This document shows, piece after piece, positions 32,791 through 44,611 of a DNA stretch of 64,000 bases. Under the pieces are notes generated by a model, which saw nothing but the letters and a program-made list of their open reading frames with translations, had not been told where the DNA came from and searched no databases. Position numbers and translations under genes: made by a program. The DNA comes from Rhipicephalus microplus (Eukaryota; Arthropoda; Arachnida; Ixodida; Ixodidae). Positions within the stretch are counted from its first letter, which is position 1. The number at the start of each line of letters is the position of its first letter. The DNA is taken from positions 30,717,501 through 30,781,500 of the forward strand of contig NC_134701.1 of NCBI RefSeq assembly GCF_043290135.1. The letters are read 5' to 3'.

Positions 32791-34198
32791 ATGAACATGC
32801 ACGTATGCAAAAGGCAGTGCTTCGACTTGAGCAGTGGCGGGCCTCCTCCACATGAAGAGGAGAATGCTTCCCAACACGACACCGATAGTGTGTGCCTATG
32901 CGTTACCGACTCAGTTACTCATCACCCCGGAAAAGTAATTTCTTGTTTTAAACTCAGATGCCATTTCTTTAGCTGCCTCATCTATGCCTATTTGGACCAA
33001 GAAAAATTATGTATTGATTAAAAATAATTGTGCATATTATGTCTGCGATGCAGCCGTGCGTTTTACGTTCACTATATTCACGTCAGTGTAATTACTTTGC
33101 CAAGCTTGATATCAACATGCCTGATTTTCTTGTTTTTCGATGTCTTTAGCACTTCATCGTTATCGTCTTGGAATATTTCAAGAGCACTTCTGCACATGGT
33201 ACTTACGATACAATACCGTTTATTAAGGCGGAGATCTTAGACAGCCCTAGATGCCTCATTAAACGTGAATTATAATTGTCGACAGTGTAAGGGACGAGCT
33301 GCATAAAATATACTGCTTTAGGTAGTGTGCTCGCTTTCAGTCTGATAAACACTTCATCGAGTTGACGGCTTAATAAAATAACGCAAAGTATTGCTGATGA
33401 CACTGGCCCGACAATCCCGACATGGATGTGGTACGAGTTAACCCAGTGTCGACTTTCAGGACCCAATCAGGTTCTTTTTACCATCCTATACTGCTTAGAT
33501 TGCCAGTGGTCGACATACAGTCACTTGCGTGACGCGAACAGCAAGATTGGCAAGATTAGCGTGTCGATTCAAGTGATTTAAGTTCTTGTTGGTATGCATC
33601 TATCTTGATACATTAGTCGAAAGTTTACTGACGAAGTTTTTTGTTAATTTTGATAAGCAAACAGAACGCCACAGCGATATCTGCGTGCAAACAGACACAA
33701 ACACACGCAGGTACATATTCACTCACATACACACACAAATTCACGCAGACTATCACATCCCTAATAGCTAGCGTGCCTTTGTCTTTGGGCAGCAATCTTT
33801 ATGCAAATAACTCAAATTTTCTCTCACGTACATTGCTGTTTTTTTTTTGTCCCGAACCAAGGACCCCGACACCTGAATTTCAGCGAAATGCGCTTTTTAG
33901 TGCTGTTGCGTCAAAATAAGATTACTCTCCAGGCCAACCCTTGCTGCTGTCAGAGCATTTATATGACAAAAACACTGTTAGCAAATGAGGTACATACAAA
34001 ACTATAAAAAATCAGTTTCGCTACACCAGAGTCACAGCGTATTAACTTATTGACGTCCGCGTAGATGTGTATATCAAGCGTAATAAACAAGCAAGGCTCC
34101 GCAGCAAAAAAACATCTACATGAGGATCGGAGTCACTCTGCAGAGAGCGCCTTGACCCACCCTCCATATTTAGGTAATTATCGAGTGGGACAATTTGT
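32791..34198. other. Unassigned stretch
   Basis: No gene supported. Contains short CA-rich runs around 33,690-33,750 and a T run at 33,840-33,848. The last part should hold the leader of LINE D, whose exact start I cannot place. Confidence 0.4.
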
Positions 34199-35520
34199 AT
34201 GGACAATTGGCGTCAAAAAGACATGGTTAAAAAAGCTGTAAATTGTTCAGGGTGCGGGGTAGGTTTGAAAATGGACACAAGTGTAGACGCAAAAATAGAG
34301 GCGGCTTACGCCAAGTGTAGGCAATGTGAGGTCGAGGAAAAAATTGAGAAAATGATGGTTGCCTACAGTGAATTGCTGATGATAATCACCGAGCTGGAGA
34401 CTGCGTTGGCGACAGAGCAAAAGAAAACGAGGGCTAGAAAGAAAGGCTCAAGTCCGACGAGGAAGCACTAGCGAAGGTGAACAAAGTAGCGGCCGACGGA
34501 GAGAACGGTAGAGCACCTGCAACCAGAACAGCGGAGAAGGAAGAGCAAGCAAGTTCGGAAAAAACAGGTTCAGCCAGTTCAATGGTCCCAAGGCCCAGCT
34601 TCAGCGAAGTATTGGTGGGGCTGGGAGGGGACAAAGCAGCTGGCGCCACAGATGAAAGTAACCCCCAGGTCCAGGATGCCCCAGCTGAAAAGTCACAGCA
34701 CGTGATAATTGCCGGGAACTCGAACTTAAATCGATGCGCAGAAGCAATTAAAGAGATGGTAAGATGTGACAAGAGTACTGAAATTTGGGCGAGTTGGTAC
34801 TCATTCATGACTTCTTTGCGCAAACACGTACACGGACACAAGGGAAAGAGGCAAACAACACGGGCGCAAATTCACAACTAGTTTATTTTGAACAACGAAC
34901 TGTACTTATATCTTCACGTAGCCCACACGCCCCCCCATCCACCGATTGGGGGGCGTGTGGGCTACGTGAAGATATAAGTACAGTTCGTTGTTCAAAATAA
35001 ACTAGTTGTGAGTTTGCGCCCGTGTTGTTTGCCTCTTCTTCTTGTGTCCGTGTACGTGTTTGCGCAAAGAAGTCATGAATGTGACAAGAGGGTTGCAGTA
35101 GGGACGTTCCCAGGACGAAAGCTGGAAGCAGTCATGAGGCAAGCGAGCGCAAAACTCAAAACTACAGCTGATGGACGAAACTTCGTAATATTTGCAGGCA
35201 GTTTAAACGATGTCTTAAATGAAGATACGGCAGGATTAGCGACCACACTGGCAGCAAAAGGGGTTGATGCCATGCGCGCCATTTCTTCTCATGTACAGGT
35301 AGTGACATGCAGGATACTGGAGGTGCTGGAGCGTGACGGCAACCTGCAAAGTGATGTTGTCAATGCAAACCAAGAGATGTGGCAGATGAGTCTAAGAAAG
35401 GCTTTGAGGTGGTGGAAATAAACAGAGAGGTGCATAGGTGGGGTGGTTTTCAACGAGACAGAATTCACTTCGATAGGAGGCTAGGTCATGAGGTGGGTTG
35501 GCGACTTGCAGGACGCGCAG
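34199..35520 (+). pseudogene. LINE D ORF1: zinc finger and SGNH esterase
   Basis: N-terminal finger CSGCGVGLKMD...AKCRQCE differs clearly from the ORF1 finger of copies A, B and E. A helical segment follows, then the SGNH hydrolase blocks: IIAGNSNLNRC (block I, GDSN changed to GNSN), FVIFAGSLNDVLNED (block III GxND as SLND) and DRIHFD (catalytic D-x2-H). A 303-bp insert splits it at 34,776; frameshifts lie at about 34,470 and 35,420. This ORF1 type is shared with copy C. Confidence 0.83.
34764..35090. mobile_element. 303-bp palindromic Penelope-like terminal insert with 12-bp TSD
   Basis: ATGTGACAAGAG occurs at 34,764-34,775 and 35,079-35,090. Removing the insert (34,776-35,078) restores ORF1 as CDKRVAVGTF. 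Arms 34,803-34,936 and 34,949-35,080 are almost perfect inverted repeats around a ~12-base loop. The left end carries an unpaired extension with TTGGGCGAGTTGGTA, matching the extension TTGGGCTAGTTG at the end of the big Penelope-like pair. It is a minimal head-to-head pair of Penelope-like 3' ends with no coding sequence. Confidence 0.85.
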
Positions 35521-38118
35521 TAGCTTTTTTTTTTTTGGGGGGGGGGGGGGGTGGAGGCATTCGGGCCCATCGGGGTGCAGGATAGCTAGTAACGAGGAAA
35601 ACAACCAGGAGGACTCTTTTACAGGTGCTATAGACACATACAATTACAAAGTGACACCAATGTCTAAGACACGTAGAGTCCGGGGCAGAAATCGACGTAG
35701 CCACGAGGGCCGAGCCAATTCAGACGTAGGGTATATTGACATGCAGGGTGGCAGAAATAGTCTGAAGTGGGAAGAGATAGAAGAACAGCTAAGGGAGGAG
35801 AGGCCGATGGTACATGGTTTTGGAGAAACACATCTTATGGACATTGAAGAACCTCCTAACAATCCGGACTATGCGTGGAAATATTGTAATAGAACAGGAG
35901 GCAGCAGAAAGGGGGTAGCATTGGAGCAGTCATTCATAAAAATACAGACTGGCAAAGGGTCAAGCAGGAGTGCAAGGAAGATTTATGGCTAAAAGAGAAA
36001 GTGTCAGGGCAAATAACCCTCCTGGGTTTTGTACACTTGTGGACAGGAGCAAAATCCAGACAGGAAAATCAACAAATGGTGCAATGGATAGGAAATGACA
36101 TTAACGAACTAGAGGAAGAGTGCAAGGTAATTATATTAGGATATCTGAATGCGCGCATGGAAGATGTGGATAGATATACTGACCCAACAGGCAGAATACT
36201 AATGGATATGTATGAAAGGCATGATTTAATCATTTGCAACAGCACCGAGAAATGCGAAGGGCGAATAACATGGGAGGTGGAAAGGCTGCAGTCGACGATT
36301 GATTACGCAACCTTGTCACATAAGATGTATGATCGCCAAAAGGTGATGAACATAGATTATTATGGGTCCAGAAGCTTAGGTAGTGATCATAAACGTATCA
36401 AGCTGAGTTTTGGAAGAGAAATGAAATCGGAAAGGCGGGCATCAGGAGCAACCAAACGGTAATATTTATTCAGAAAGGCAAATTGAAAGAGCAAAGAAAC
36501 ATATTGAGAAAATATTCACCACGATACTAAAACAGAGTGGACGTACACAAATCTAACTCGATTGTTTGAGATAGAGCTTGTTAAGGTACAAGTGAAATCA
36601 ACCGGAAAAAGCAGACACAAACCCAAGAGCTGTTGGAATGAGGAAGTTAAGAGAGCTAAGAGAATAAGAGTTAAGAGAGCCATAGTAAGACGTCTGGAAG
36701 CCTCCAGGGAACACAGGTATGCTAAAGAGAGGAGTGAACTGGAAGATTATGTCAAAAGAAAATGGGATAACTTTTTTAGCTGCAGAAGGGAAGCATCTGA
36801 TTTGATCAGTGAAAAGATTGGAAGAAAGGAGGCCCAATTTAAAGCGGAAGTAAACAAAAGTGATAGAAAGGCAGCTCCAAAGTTTTGGAAGCATCTGAGC
36901 AATAAGGCAAGCATGAAACGGAGGTTTATAACTGAAGTTCAAAGGGTCAGACTAGAAGGGGATGAGGCAATGGAATATAAAAAACAATAATGACAGAAAA
37001 ATTTAAACACCAAAAAGCGCTGCAGGCACCGTACCAGATTATGTTGGACTAATTAGCTCAGTGGCTCCACTGGGACAATGAATGAAAAGGGCAGTAAAGA
37101 GGGTTCCTAACAGCACATCAACAGGCCCGGACGGCATCCCAATCATGTTAGTAAAAAAAACTAGGACCAAACTCTTAGAAAACATTGACAGAGGCAGTGA
37201 GCAAAGCAATAATAGATGGTAAAGCTCCCAATGGGTGGAAACTAAGTAGGAGGAGCATAGTCTATAAAGGAAAAGGGGACAAAGTCTATATAAACAACTA
37301 CCTTCCTATAACAGTGACAGAAGTAGTTTACTAGCTGGCGATGCAGATAGTAAAGGAAAGACAACAGACATGGGTGGAAAATGAGGGGGTTCTGGGAGAA
37401 CTATAATATGGGTTCCAAAAACGAAGGGGGTTAGAGGACAATACGTTTTCATTGATGCAGTGTATTGAAATAGCGAAAAAGAACACAGGCATTTGTGGCT
37501 GGCATTTCTAGATATCAAGGAAGCTTACGATAGTGTGATTCAAGAAGACTTGTGAGGAATACTGAATACACTAGATTTGAAAGATGGAATAACTTATCTT
37601 TTAAATGATATCTACAAAAGTAACAAGGTAGTTATCAAATGGGAAGAACAGGTACCTGAACCTATAGAGATACAACGCGGGCTTCGACACGGATGTCCCT
37701 TGTCACCTTTGTTATTTATGCTGTATCTCCAGGTGCTAGAAGCCAGCCGGATTCAGCCTCTCTTTTGCCAAGCAAGGAAAACACAAAGAATAGTCATTAC
37801 CAGCATTGATGTATGCAGATGATATAGTATTATTAGCAGACAACAAGAAAGATCTGCAGGTATTGATAGACATCTGTGGTAATGAGGGAGATAGGTTAAA
37901 TTTGAAGTTCAGCAGGGAAAAATCGGCCACCAGGATTTTTAATAACAAAGGCAGCGAGCATAAGATACAGGAAGTCACGCTAGAAATAGTGGACAAATAC
38001 AAATACTTGGACGTATGGTTAAATAACGGGGCTGAGTATATGAGGGAGCACCAAAGATACGTAATAACTAGGGGCACCAGGAATGCAGCTGTAATGAAAA
38101 ATAGGGCACTGTGGAATA
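35498..38118 (+). pseudogene. LINE D ORF2: endonuclease and RT
   Basis: Endonuclease: GETHLMD (catalytic Glu), LGYLNARMED (the GDMNAH box; catalytic Asp replaced by Tyr), SLGSDHKRIKLSF (terminal SDH). RT: STGPDGIPIM, YKGKGDK, GLRHGCPLSPLLFMLYL and YADDIVLLADNKKD (37,810-37,850; catalytic pair kept), ending at NRALWN. Frames change at 35,992, 36,462, 36,990 and within RT, so it is dead. Confidence 0.87.
35525..35551. repeat. T12-G15 homopolymer junction
   Basis: A T12 run is followed directly by G15. The same place in copy C (minus strand, about 62,214-62,226) has about T6-G6. Confidence 0.9.
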
Positions 38119-38123
38119 GGTAT

Positions 38124-39115
38124 ATCCCAATAGGAATGTTGAGACGCGGCGCTCGGCAGAGCTGCGCAAGTGAAAAACTCGCGTCCCAAACAACAACTGG
38201 CTTTTATTATCACCATTCGTCTTGAAGATAACTTTCTCGTGTGGGCGCATGCGCTCTCTGCCCCGCACACAGAAGCGGCGCTATGCGTCCCCACACGACT
38301 CCCCCCCCCCCCCCCCTAGTGAGTACGCGCACAACGGCCGCACTCGTACGACCCACTGCGGTTCATAAGTTCATGTGCACCGGGGGTCTCGTACACCGTT
38401 CACTCCGCGTGAACAGTTTGAGGACTTGTTGGGGCTGCGCTACGTGGTCTGGCGGGGGTGCCTGCGAAGATGGAGCTCGAGGTGGTGCAGGTGCTTTGCT
38501 GTCGGAGTCCACGTGTGCTGAACCACCTCTGTCGATAGTTTTGTGCTTGTCTGCCCGTCGCAGCACATTGAAAGGCCCGTCGTACGGGGGCCGGAGTGGA
38601 CGCTGTAGGGCGTCGTGCCTCACAAACACGTGAGAGCAGGAGGCGAGTTCCCGGTCAACGTAGACTGGCCGGGATGCGGGCGACGCGGAGAAACAGCGCG
38701 TCGCTTCCTCATGATGTCTCGCATTCGCACGGCATAGTCCGCAATTGCGTACATGTTCTCGTCCTTACTGGTGGCAAAAAACTCCCCTGGGAGGCGAAGC
38801 GTTGTTCCGTACACCAGTTCAGCAGAGCAGCATCCAATATCTGCCTTCAGAGCCGTGTAACGCCCAACAGAACAAACGGCAGTGCCTCTGCCCAACTATG
38901 ACTCACAGTAGCCGTCAGGCTCATCTTCAGATGACCATGGGATCTTTCCATTATCCCGTTGCTTATCGGATGGTAGGCCCTTGTTCTGATGCGGGCTTTT
39001 ACTATCACTTTTACTACCGACTTTTACTATCACCCTTCGTCTAGAAGATAACTTTCTCGTGCGGGCGCATGCGCTCTTTGCCCCGCACACAGAAGCGCCG
39101 CTTTGCGTCGCCACA
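38124..39115 (-). mobile_element. Ty3/gypsy element with internal deletion
   Basis: Left (3') LTR 38,124/38,137-38,295, a C-rich tract equal to a G-rich polypurine tract on the minus strand (38,300-38,317), the end of integrase, and a truncated 5' LTR (about 39,010-39,115). GGTAT stands at 38,119-38,123 and 39,116-39,120 as a target duplication. Gag, protease, RT and most of integrase are missing. The LTR copies are similar but not identical. Confidence 0.8.
38363..39005 (-). pseudogene. Ty3 integrase, C-terminal part
   Basis: Minus-strand reading in two frames: AYHPISNGIMERSHGHLK (region of the catalytic Glu, MERSH), WAEALPFVLLGV, then after a frameshift DIGCCSAELVYGTTLRLPGE and a C-terminal VRHDALQRPLRPPYDGPFNVL, the GPY-type module. 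No catalytic DD region remains. Confidence 0.85.
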
Positions 39116-39117
39116 GG

Positions 39118-39146
39118 TATGGTGGCTAGAAGGAAAGGTGTCAGCA
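39118..39146 (+). repeat. Left terminal inverted repeat of the P-like element
   Basis: Mirrors 46,171-46,199 with about one mismatch over 28 bases. Confidence 0.85.
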
Positions 39147-39440
39147 GCAGCGCGCCGGAGAACGAGCGGGAATTCATCCGGATGCGGCAGCTCTGCGGTC
39201 GCTTTCTAAATGCCCCTCCTCACGCCCGCGCGCGCGCGTATCAGTCGTTTTTCGTTGCAAATATTTCACGCTACCATGTGGATTAAAGCAAAGTCTACCT
39301 ATCGCAATTATGGCGGTGCTCTACAAAGCGTGTATTGGCACTGAAAACTAGTGTTTTCCATTCACTTCGTAGTATATCAGCTACAAAGCTTAGAAGATAG
39401 AGAATCATGTGACTTGCCGTGAGCTTGACACCAAAACAAA
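39147..39440. other. P-like element sub-terminal sequence
   Basis: Non-coding as far as I see; a short CG-alternating run at 39,229-39,237. Its last bases ACCAAAACAAA form the left copy of the Penelope-like pair's target duplication. Confidence 0.5.
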
Positions 39441-39704
39441 CGATAGTTATAGCGCGAGAAAAAAACGACGACACAGAGACAAGAAGGACACGAAAGGCAC
39501 GAATGCTAACTTCCAACTGAGTTTATTGTGCAGAACACGAAAATATATATAGAGGAGACAGTAACCATGTGATAAAAACCATATGGCACAAAGAGCAGAA
39601 CATGAGGAAGAGAAAAACAAAAACAAACACAAAAAGCAAAAGCGCAGAAAAACGGCAAAGAAAAATTTATAAGAAAACGAAACAGAAAAGTGAAGATGAT
39701 ATAA

Positions 39705-40200
39705 CTACTTGCGCGCACCGAAACCTTCGAGGAACCTGAGTTCCTTTTCGAACAGAGCCACGGAGGGCTTGCTAATACAAGGCACCTGTTCGCGTGCCAT
39801 CTGCGCGGCCTCGACAATGACTCGGGCGCGCTCATCTCTGTGCTTGTACAGCGTCGCTGTGTCCTTGAAAATGGGGCGCACAATTGCACCGAGTGCAGTG
39901 CTGAGCAAAAAAACCACCTTTCCCGTTCCTAGCATTGTTAGCGTGTTCTCTCACCCGATCGTTCAGACACCTTCCGGTCGTTCCGAAATAACAAGCACCG
40001 CATGAAAGGGGGGTCCTATAGACAACTTCCCGGGAGCAGGCCACGTACCTGTTTCTATGTTCAACTCTGCATTTAGTTGATGACTGCGTTTTCAGGGGGT
40101 TTGTGAATTTGGTGAGACTGATTAACTTAAACGGGGCCGAGAACAGGACACGAACTCCAACACGTTTTCCGATTTTTTTTTGAGCCTGTGTGATATCTGG
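39705..40200 (-). pseudogene. Penelope-like GIY-YIG endonuclease, minus copy
   Basis: Reads VVYRTPLSCGACYFGTTGRC followed by LNDRVREH, the GIY-YIG nuclease core with its Arg and Glu/His, and a CxC finger region (HCTRCNCAPHF). The C-terminal helix (RARVIVEAAQM; LFEKELRFLEGFG) is in a second frame. Stops and frameshifts separate it from the RT. Confidence 0.85.
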
Positions 40201-40413
40201 TGTTTGTATGGAATCACGGCTATCCTTTCACGTTCTGTATCCGTGTTGCTCGGATTCTATCACTGCCTGTGCTCTGCCTTATTAGTCCACAGGATAGTCT
40301 CAGCAACGGAAGCGATAAACGCCTCGGAGAGATCCGAAGCCTTAAGCCGGGAAACTTGAGCTTTGAAGTTCGCTCGCAGAGATATTGTGGGCGCATGACC
40401 TATTTAAGGCATT

Positions 40414-41681
40414 CTAAAGACAGGTTCGTGCTGTGCCTCGCTTAACTAACTTACTATGAGCGGAAGAAAAGGGAAGTAGAGGTTTCTGCGCACGTGGTTC
40501 ATAACACCAATACATGTGCTGTGAGCTAAAAACCAGTCTTAAATCCAAAAAACGTAACTTGTCATTCTCGGGCATTTCATGTGTCAACACAAGATACTTT
40601 AAACAATCTTCGAACACACCTATCGTTTGAGTCGCAAACGAGTGGAAAATGGAAGAATTACGATTTAGAAGAACCAAGAAATCATTCACATATCTGAATA
40701 CTTTGACCGCATGCGAGCCTTCTAACTTTTCCTGCAGTTTTTTGCCCATTTTTGCAAATAGAAGATCACTGAGTAGAGGTGCTATGCATGAGCCGATTGA
40801 AACACCCTTTTTCTGCAGATAAATGCAAACATTCCATTGAACGAAAGTAGAGGTAAGGTACGGCAAAACCAGGTCAAGAAAAGCTGGCACACTGATGCCA
40901 GTTTTTAATTGGAAGTTCAATTCCCCGAAAATTTCTATGTTATCCTTTATACATTCTAATACCTCATCGTGAGGCAGAGAGTAGTATAGGTCCTTTATGT
41001 CAATTGAAAAACCGGAAAGATTATATTGATTTGACTGTTTGAAAAATTCTATCAGAGCCTGCGAGTTTTTGATCAAATTTGGGTCAACAATCTTCAGACC
41101 CTTTAGATGGGTCTGATTAAGCAAGCCGAGTTGCTTTTGCTACGTACCACTTTCTGTCACAATGACAAGGAAGGGCATGTCAACCTTATGTGTTTTGACA
41201 GAAAAAAACATGCTGAGCCTATTTTTGTCACTTTTGCTAATGTGCTGGCTAACTGTTTTAACTCGAGTTTATGACATATTTCCTTGGCCTGCTTTTTTAC
41301 TCTATCTAGACGACTGTCAAAACAACATTTGAAAACAGAGTCGATAGCTGTGACCGCCTTTTCTAGGTACAAGCAATTAGGAAGAACGGCCAAACCACCC
41401 TCCTTATCTGACGGCACGACACAAAGTCCATTGTCTCTAAGAAACTTGGTCGTCTTCCGCACCGGAAGGCTGTTGCTGATAGGCTTACCCCGTAGGAGTA
41501 CGTCGACGCCTTCTGAGATGCACCTGTCCGAATCCTTTGCTGAAGCGCGGCCAGCAACAGAGCGCACCATTGAAAGAAGCTCGGGTGCGAATCTCTCTCG
41601 GTCGATGGCGAACTTCGGATCTAGGGCGAGGGTATTGTGGACGTAGACTGGGAGGACGGCGTCACTGCTTGAGTGGACCAC
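40414..41681 (-). pseudogene. Penelope-like RT, minus copy
   Basis: The N-terminal region (41,157-41,681) with SLPVRKTTKFLRDNGLCVVPS and the Lys-rich KKQAKEICHKLELK, then a frameshift near 41,150, then RT: FSIDIKDLYYSLPH (motif A), KKGVSIGSCIAPLLSDL and VFRYVNDFLVL, in which the first catalytic Asp of YVDD is Asn. It groups with Penelope-like elements by the telomerase-like RT and the downstream GIY-YIG domain. Confidence 0.87.
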
Positions 41682-41734
41682 ACCTGATTGCCGGGGCTTG
41701 GTTGGGCGCTGCGCACGAAGGCTAGTGAGCTCAC

Positions 41735-43308
41735 GTGACCACAGGCATTCGAACCAAGCAGCTCCCTTTCGACGTTAAAGCCTTGTTTGGAGGGTACCAC
41801 TCCTCTGTCGGCCATGGCATACGGGTGTGCAAACTTCTTCGGTCTGAATGGCACCGACAAGAGCGCACGTACCGGGACGCCCTGCATGTCCAGCTTCAAC
41901 AAACAGATCTAACAACGGGAGTGAAGAACAGAAGATGGCGAGAGTACTGCGACCGCATCGAGTACACTGCAAACTGCCTGTGCTCACGTGAGCTCACTAG
42001 CCTTCATGCGCAGCGCCCAACCAAGCCGCGGCAATCAGGTGTGGTCCACTCAAGCAGTGACGTCGTCCTCCCAGACTACGTCCACAACACCCTCGCCCTA
42101 GGTCCGAAGTTGGCCGTCGACCGAGAGAGGTCCGCACCCGAACTTCTTTCAATGGTGCGCACTGTTGCTGGCCGCGCTTCACCAGAGGATTCGGGCAGGT
42201 GCATTTCAGAAGGCGTCGACGTACTCCTACGGGGTAAGCCTACCAGCAACAGCCTTCCGGTGCGGAAGACAACCAAGTTTCTTAGAGACAATGAACTTTG
42301 TGTCGTCCCGTCAGGTAAGGAGGGTGGTTTCGCCGTTCTTCCTAATTGCTTGTACCTAGAAAATGCGGTCACAGCTATCGACTCTGTTTTCAAATGTTGT
42401 ACCGACATTCGTCTAGATAAAGTAAAAACGCAGGCCAAGGAAATGTGTCATAAACTTGAGTTAAAACAGTTAGCGCAGCACATTATCAAAAGTGAAAAAA
42501 ATGGGCTCAGCATGATTTTTTCTGCCAAAACACATAAGGTTGGCATGCCCTTCCGTGTCATTGTGACAGAAAGTGGTGCGTAGCAAAAGCAACTCGGCTT
42601 GTTTATTCAGACTAATCTAAAGTGTCTAAAGATTGATGACCCATTTTTGATCAAAAACTCGCAGACTCTGATAGAATTTTTCAAACATCAAATGAATCTG
42701 ATCTTTTCGGTTTTTCAATTGACATAAAGGACCAAAACTACTCTTTGCCTCACGATGAGGTATTAGAATGTATAAGGAATATCATAGAAATTTTGGGGGA
42801 ATTGAACTTCCAATTAAAAACTGGCATCAGTGCGCGAGATTTTCTTGACCTGGTTTCGCTGTACCTTACCTCTACTTTCGTTCAACGAAAGGATTGCATT
42901 TATCTGCAGAAAAAGGGTGTTTCAATCGGCTCATGCCTAGCACCTCTACTCAGTGATCTTTTATTGGCGAAAATGGGCAAAAAACTGCAGGAAAAGTTAG
43001 AAGGCTCGCATGTGGTCAAAGTATTCAGATACGTGGATGATTTCTTGGTTCTTCTAAATTGTAATTCTTCTATTTTCCACTCGTTTGCGACTCAAAGGAT
43101 AGGTGTGTTCGAATATTGTTTAAAGCCGCTTGTGTTGACACATGAAATCCCCGAGAATGACAAGTTATGTTTTTTGGATTTAGGACTGGTTTTTAGCTCA
43201 CAGCACATCTGTTGGTGTTATAAACCACGTGCGCAGAAACCTCTATTTTCTTTTTCTTCCGCTCATAGTAAGTTAGTTAAGCGAGGCACAGCACGAGCCT
43301 GTCTTTAG
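41735..43308 (+). pseudogene. Penelope-like RT, plus copy
   Basis: The longer of the two copies: N-terminal frame 41,735-42,583 (GGYHSSVGHGIRVCKLL; YCDRIEYTANCL), a stop at 42,581, then RT to 43,308 with KKGVSIGSCLAPLLSDLL and VFRYVDDFLVLL, the catalytic YVDD intact. It retains about 250 bases at the 5' side that the minus copy lacks. Confidence 0.87.
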
Positions 43309-43599
43309 AATGCCTTAAATAGGTCATGCGCCCACAATATCTCTGCGAGCTTCAAAGCTCAAGTTTCCCGGCTTAAGGCTTCGGGTCTCTCCGAGGCGTT
43401 TATCGCTTCCGTTGCTGAGACTATTCTGCGGACTAATAAGGCAGAGCAGAGGCAGCGACAGAATCCGAGCAACACGGATACAGAACGTGAAAGGATAGCC
43501 GTGATTCCATACAAACACCAGATATCACACAGGCTCAAGAAAATCGGAAAACGTGTTGGAGTTCGTGTCCTGCTCTCGGCACCGTTTAAATTATACAGT

Positions 43600-44014
43600 C
43601 TCACCAAATTTACAAACCCCCTGAAAACGCCGTCATCAACGGAATGCAGAGTTCAACATAGAAACACGTACGTGGCCTCCTCCCGGGAAGTTGTCTATAG
43701 GACCCCCCCCCCCCCTCTTTCATGCGGTGCTTGTCGGAACGACCGGAAGGTGTCTGAACGGTCGGCTGAGAGAACACGCTAACAATGTTAGAAACGGGAA
43801 AGACGTTTTTCTTGCTAAGCACTGCACTGAGTGCAATTGTGCGCCCCTTTTCAAGGACACAACGACGCTGTACAAGCACAGAGATGAGCGCACCCGAGTC
43901 ATTGTCGAGGCCGCGCAGATGGCACGCGAACAGGTGCCTTGTATTAGCAAGCCCTCCGTGGCTCTGTTCGAAAAGGAACTCAGGTTCCTCGAAGGTTTCG
44001 GTGCGCGCAAGTAG
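43600..44014 (+). pseudogene. Penelope-like GIY-YIG endonuclease, plus copy
   Basis: Reads REVVYRTPP then PLSCGAC, with an expanded C run (43,704-43,716) and loss of about six bases where the minus copy has YFG. GRCLNGRLREHANNVRNG follows in the next frame and the C-terminal helix reaches GFGARK at 44,012. The nuclease core is damaged. Confidence 0.83.
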
Positions 44015-44309
44015 TTATATCATATTTACTTTTCTGTTTCGTTTTCTTATAAATTTTTCTTTGTCGTTTTTCTGTGCTTTTGTTTTTGTCTTTGTTTTTC
44101 TCTTCCTCATGTTCTGCTCTTTGTGCCATATGGTTTTTATCATATGGTTACTGTCTCATCTATATATATTTTCGTGTTCTGCGAAATAAACTCAGTTGGA
44201 AGTTAGCGCTCGTGTATTTCGTGTGCTTCTTGTCTCTGTGTCGTCGTTTTGTTCTCGCGCTATAACTATCGTCATGCCATAACAACTAGCCCAAGCTGCC
44301 ACAGTTTTA

Positions 44310-44611
44310 ACCAAGACAAAGTCCGCGCAGTTTTCCAATTTGATGCCGCAGTATTCTCCGTGAAGTCTCAATGCACGTAAAGGTATCGGCAACCGTTATT
44401 TTCATGACGAGAAATCAGGGTCTTATTTTACAAGAGAGACATTTATTTTCTCGAAAGCAAAAAACAAAATGCAAAATAAACACAACATATGCATTAATGT
44501 TGTAAAAAACTGCAAGTTATATGAAACTTAGGCGAAGCAAGTGAGTAAGGCAAATAAAGAGAACAGTAAATATACGATGATACAATGTGATACACACATA
44601 ACATTGAGATT
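44310..44611. other. P-like element 3' non-coding part
   Basis: AT-rich, no coding motif. Begins with the right target-duplication copy of the Penelope-like pair. Confidence 0.45.

Larger units (their letters stand above)
39441..44309. mobile_element. Head-to-head pair of Penelope-like elements
   Basis: Two related copies face away from each other from about 41,740. The minus-strand copy (39,441-41,740) ends CTATAACTATCG in its own orientation. The plus-strand copy (about 41,740-44,309) has the same end followed by a ~30-base extension with the complement of CTTGGGCTAGTTG. Flanks ACCAAAACAAA (39,430-39,440) and ACCAAGACAAA (44,310-44,320) agree at 10 of 11 bases, so the pair seems to have inserted as one unit. 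The arrangement recalls the inverted pseudo-LTR copies and one-sided tail known for Drosophila Penelope. Confidence 0.85.
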
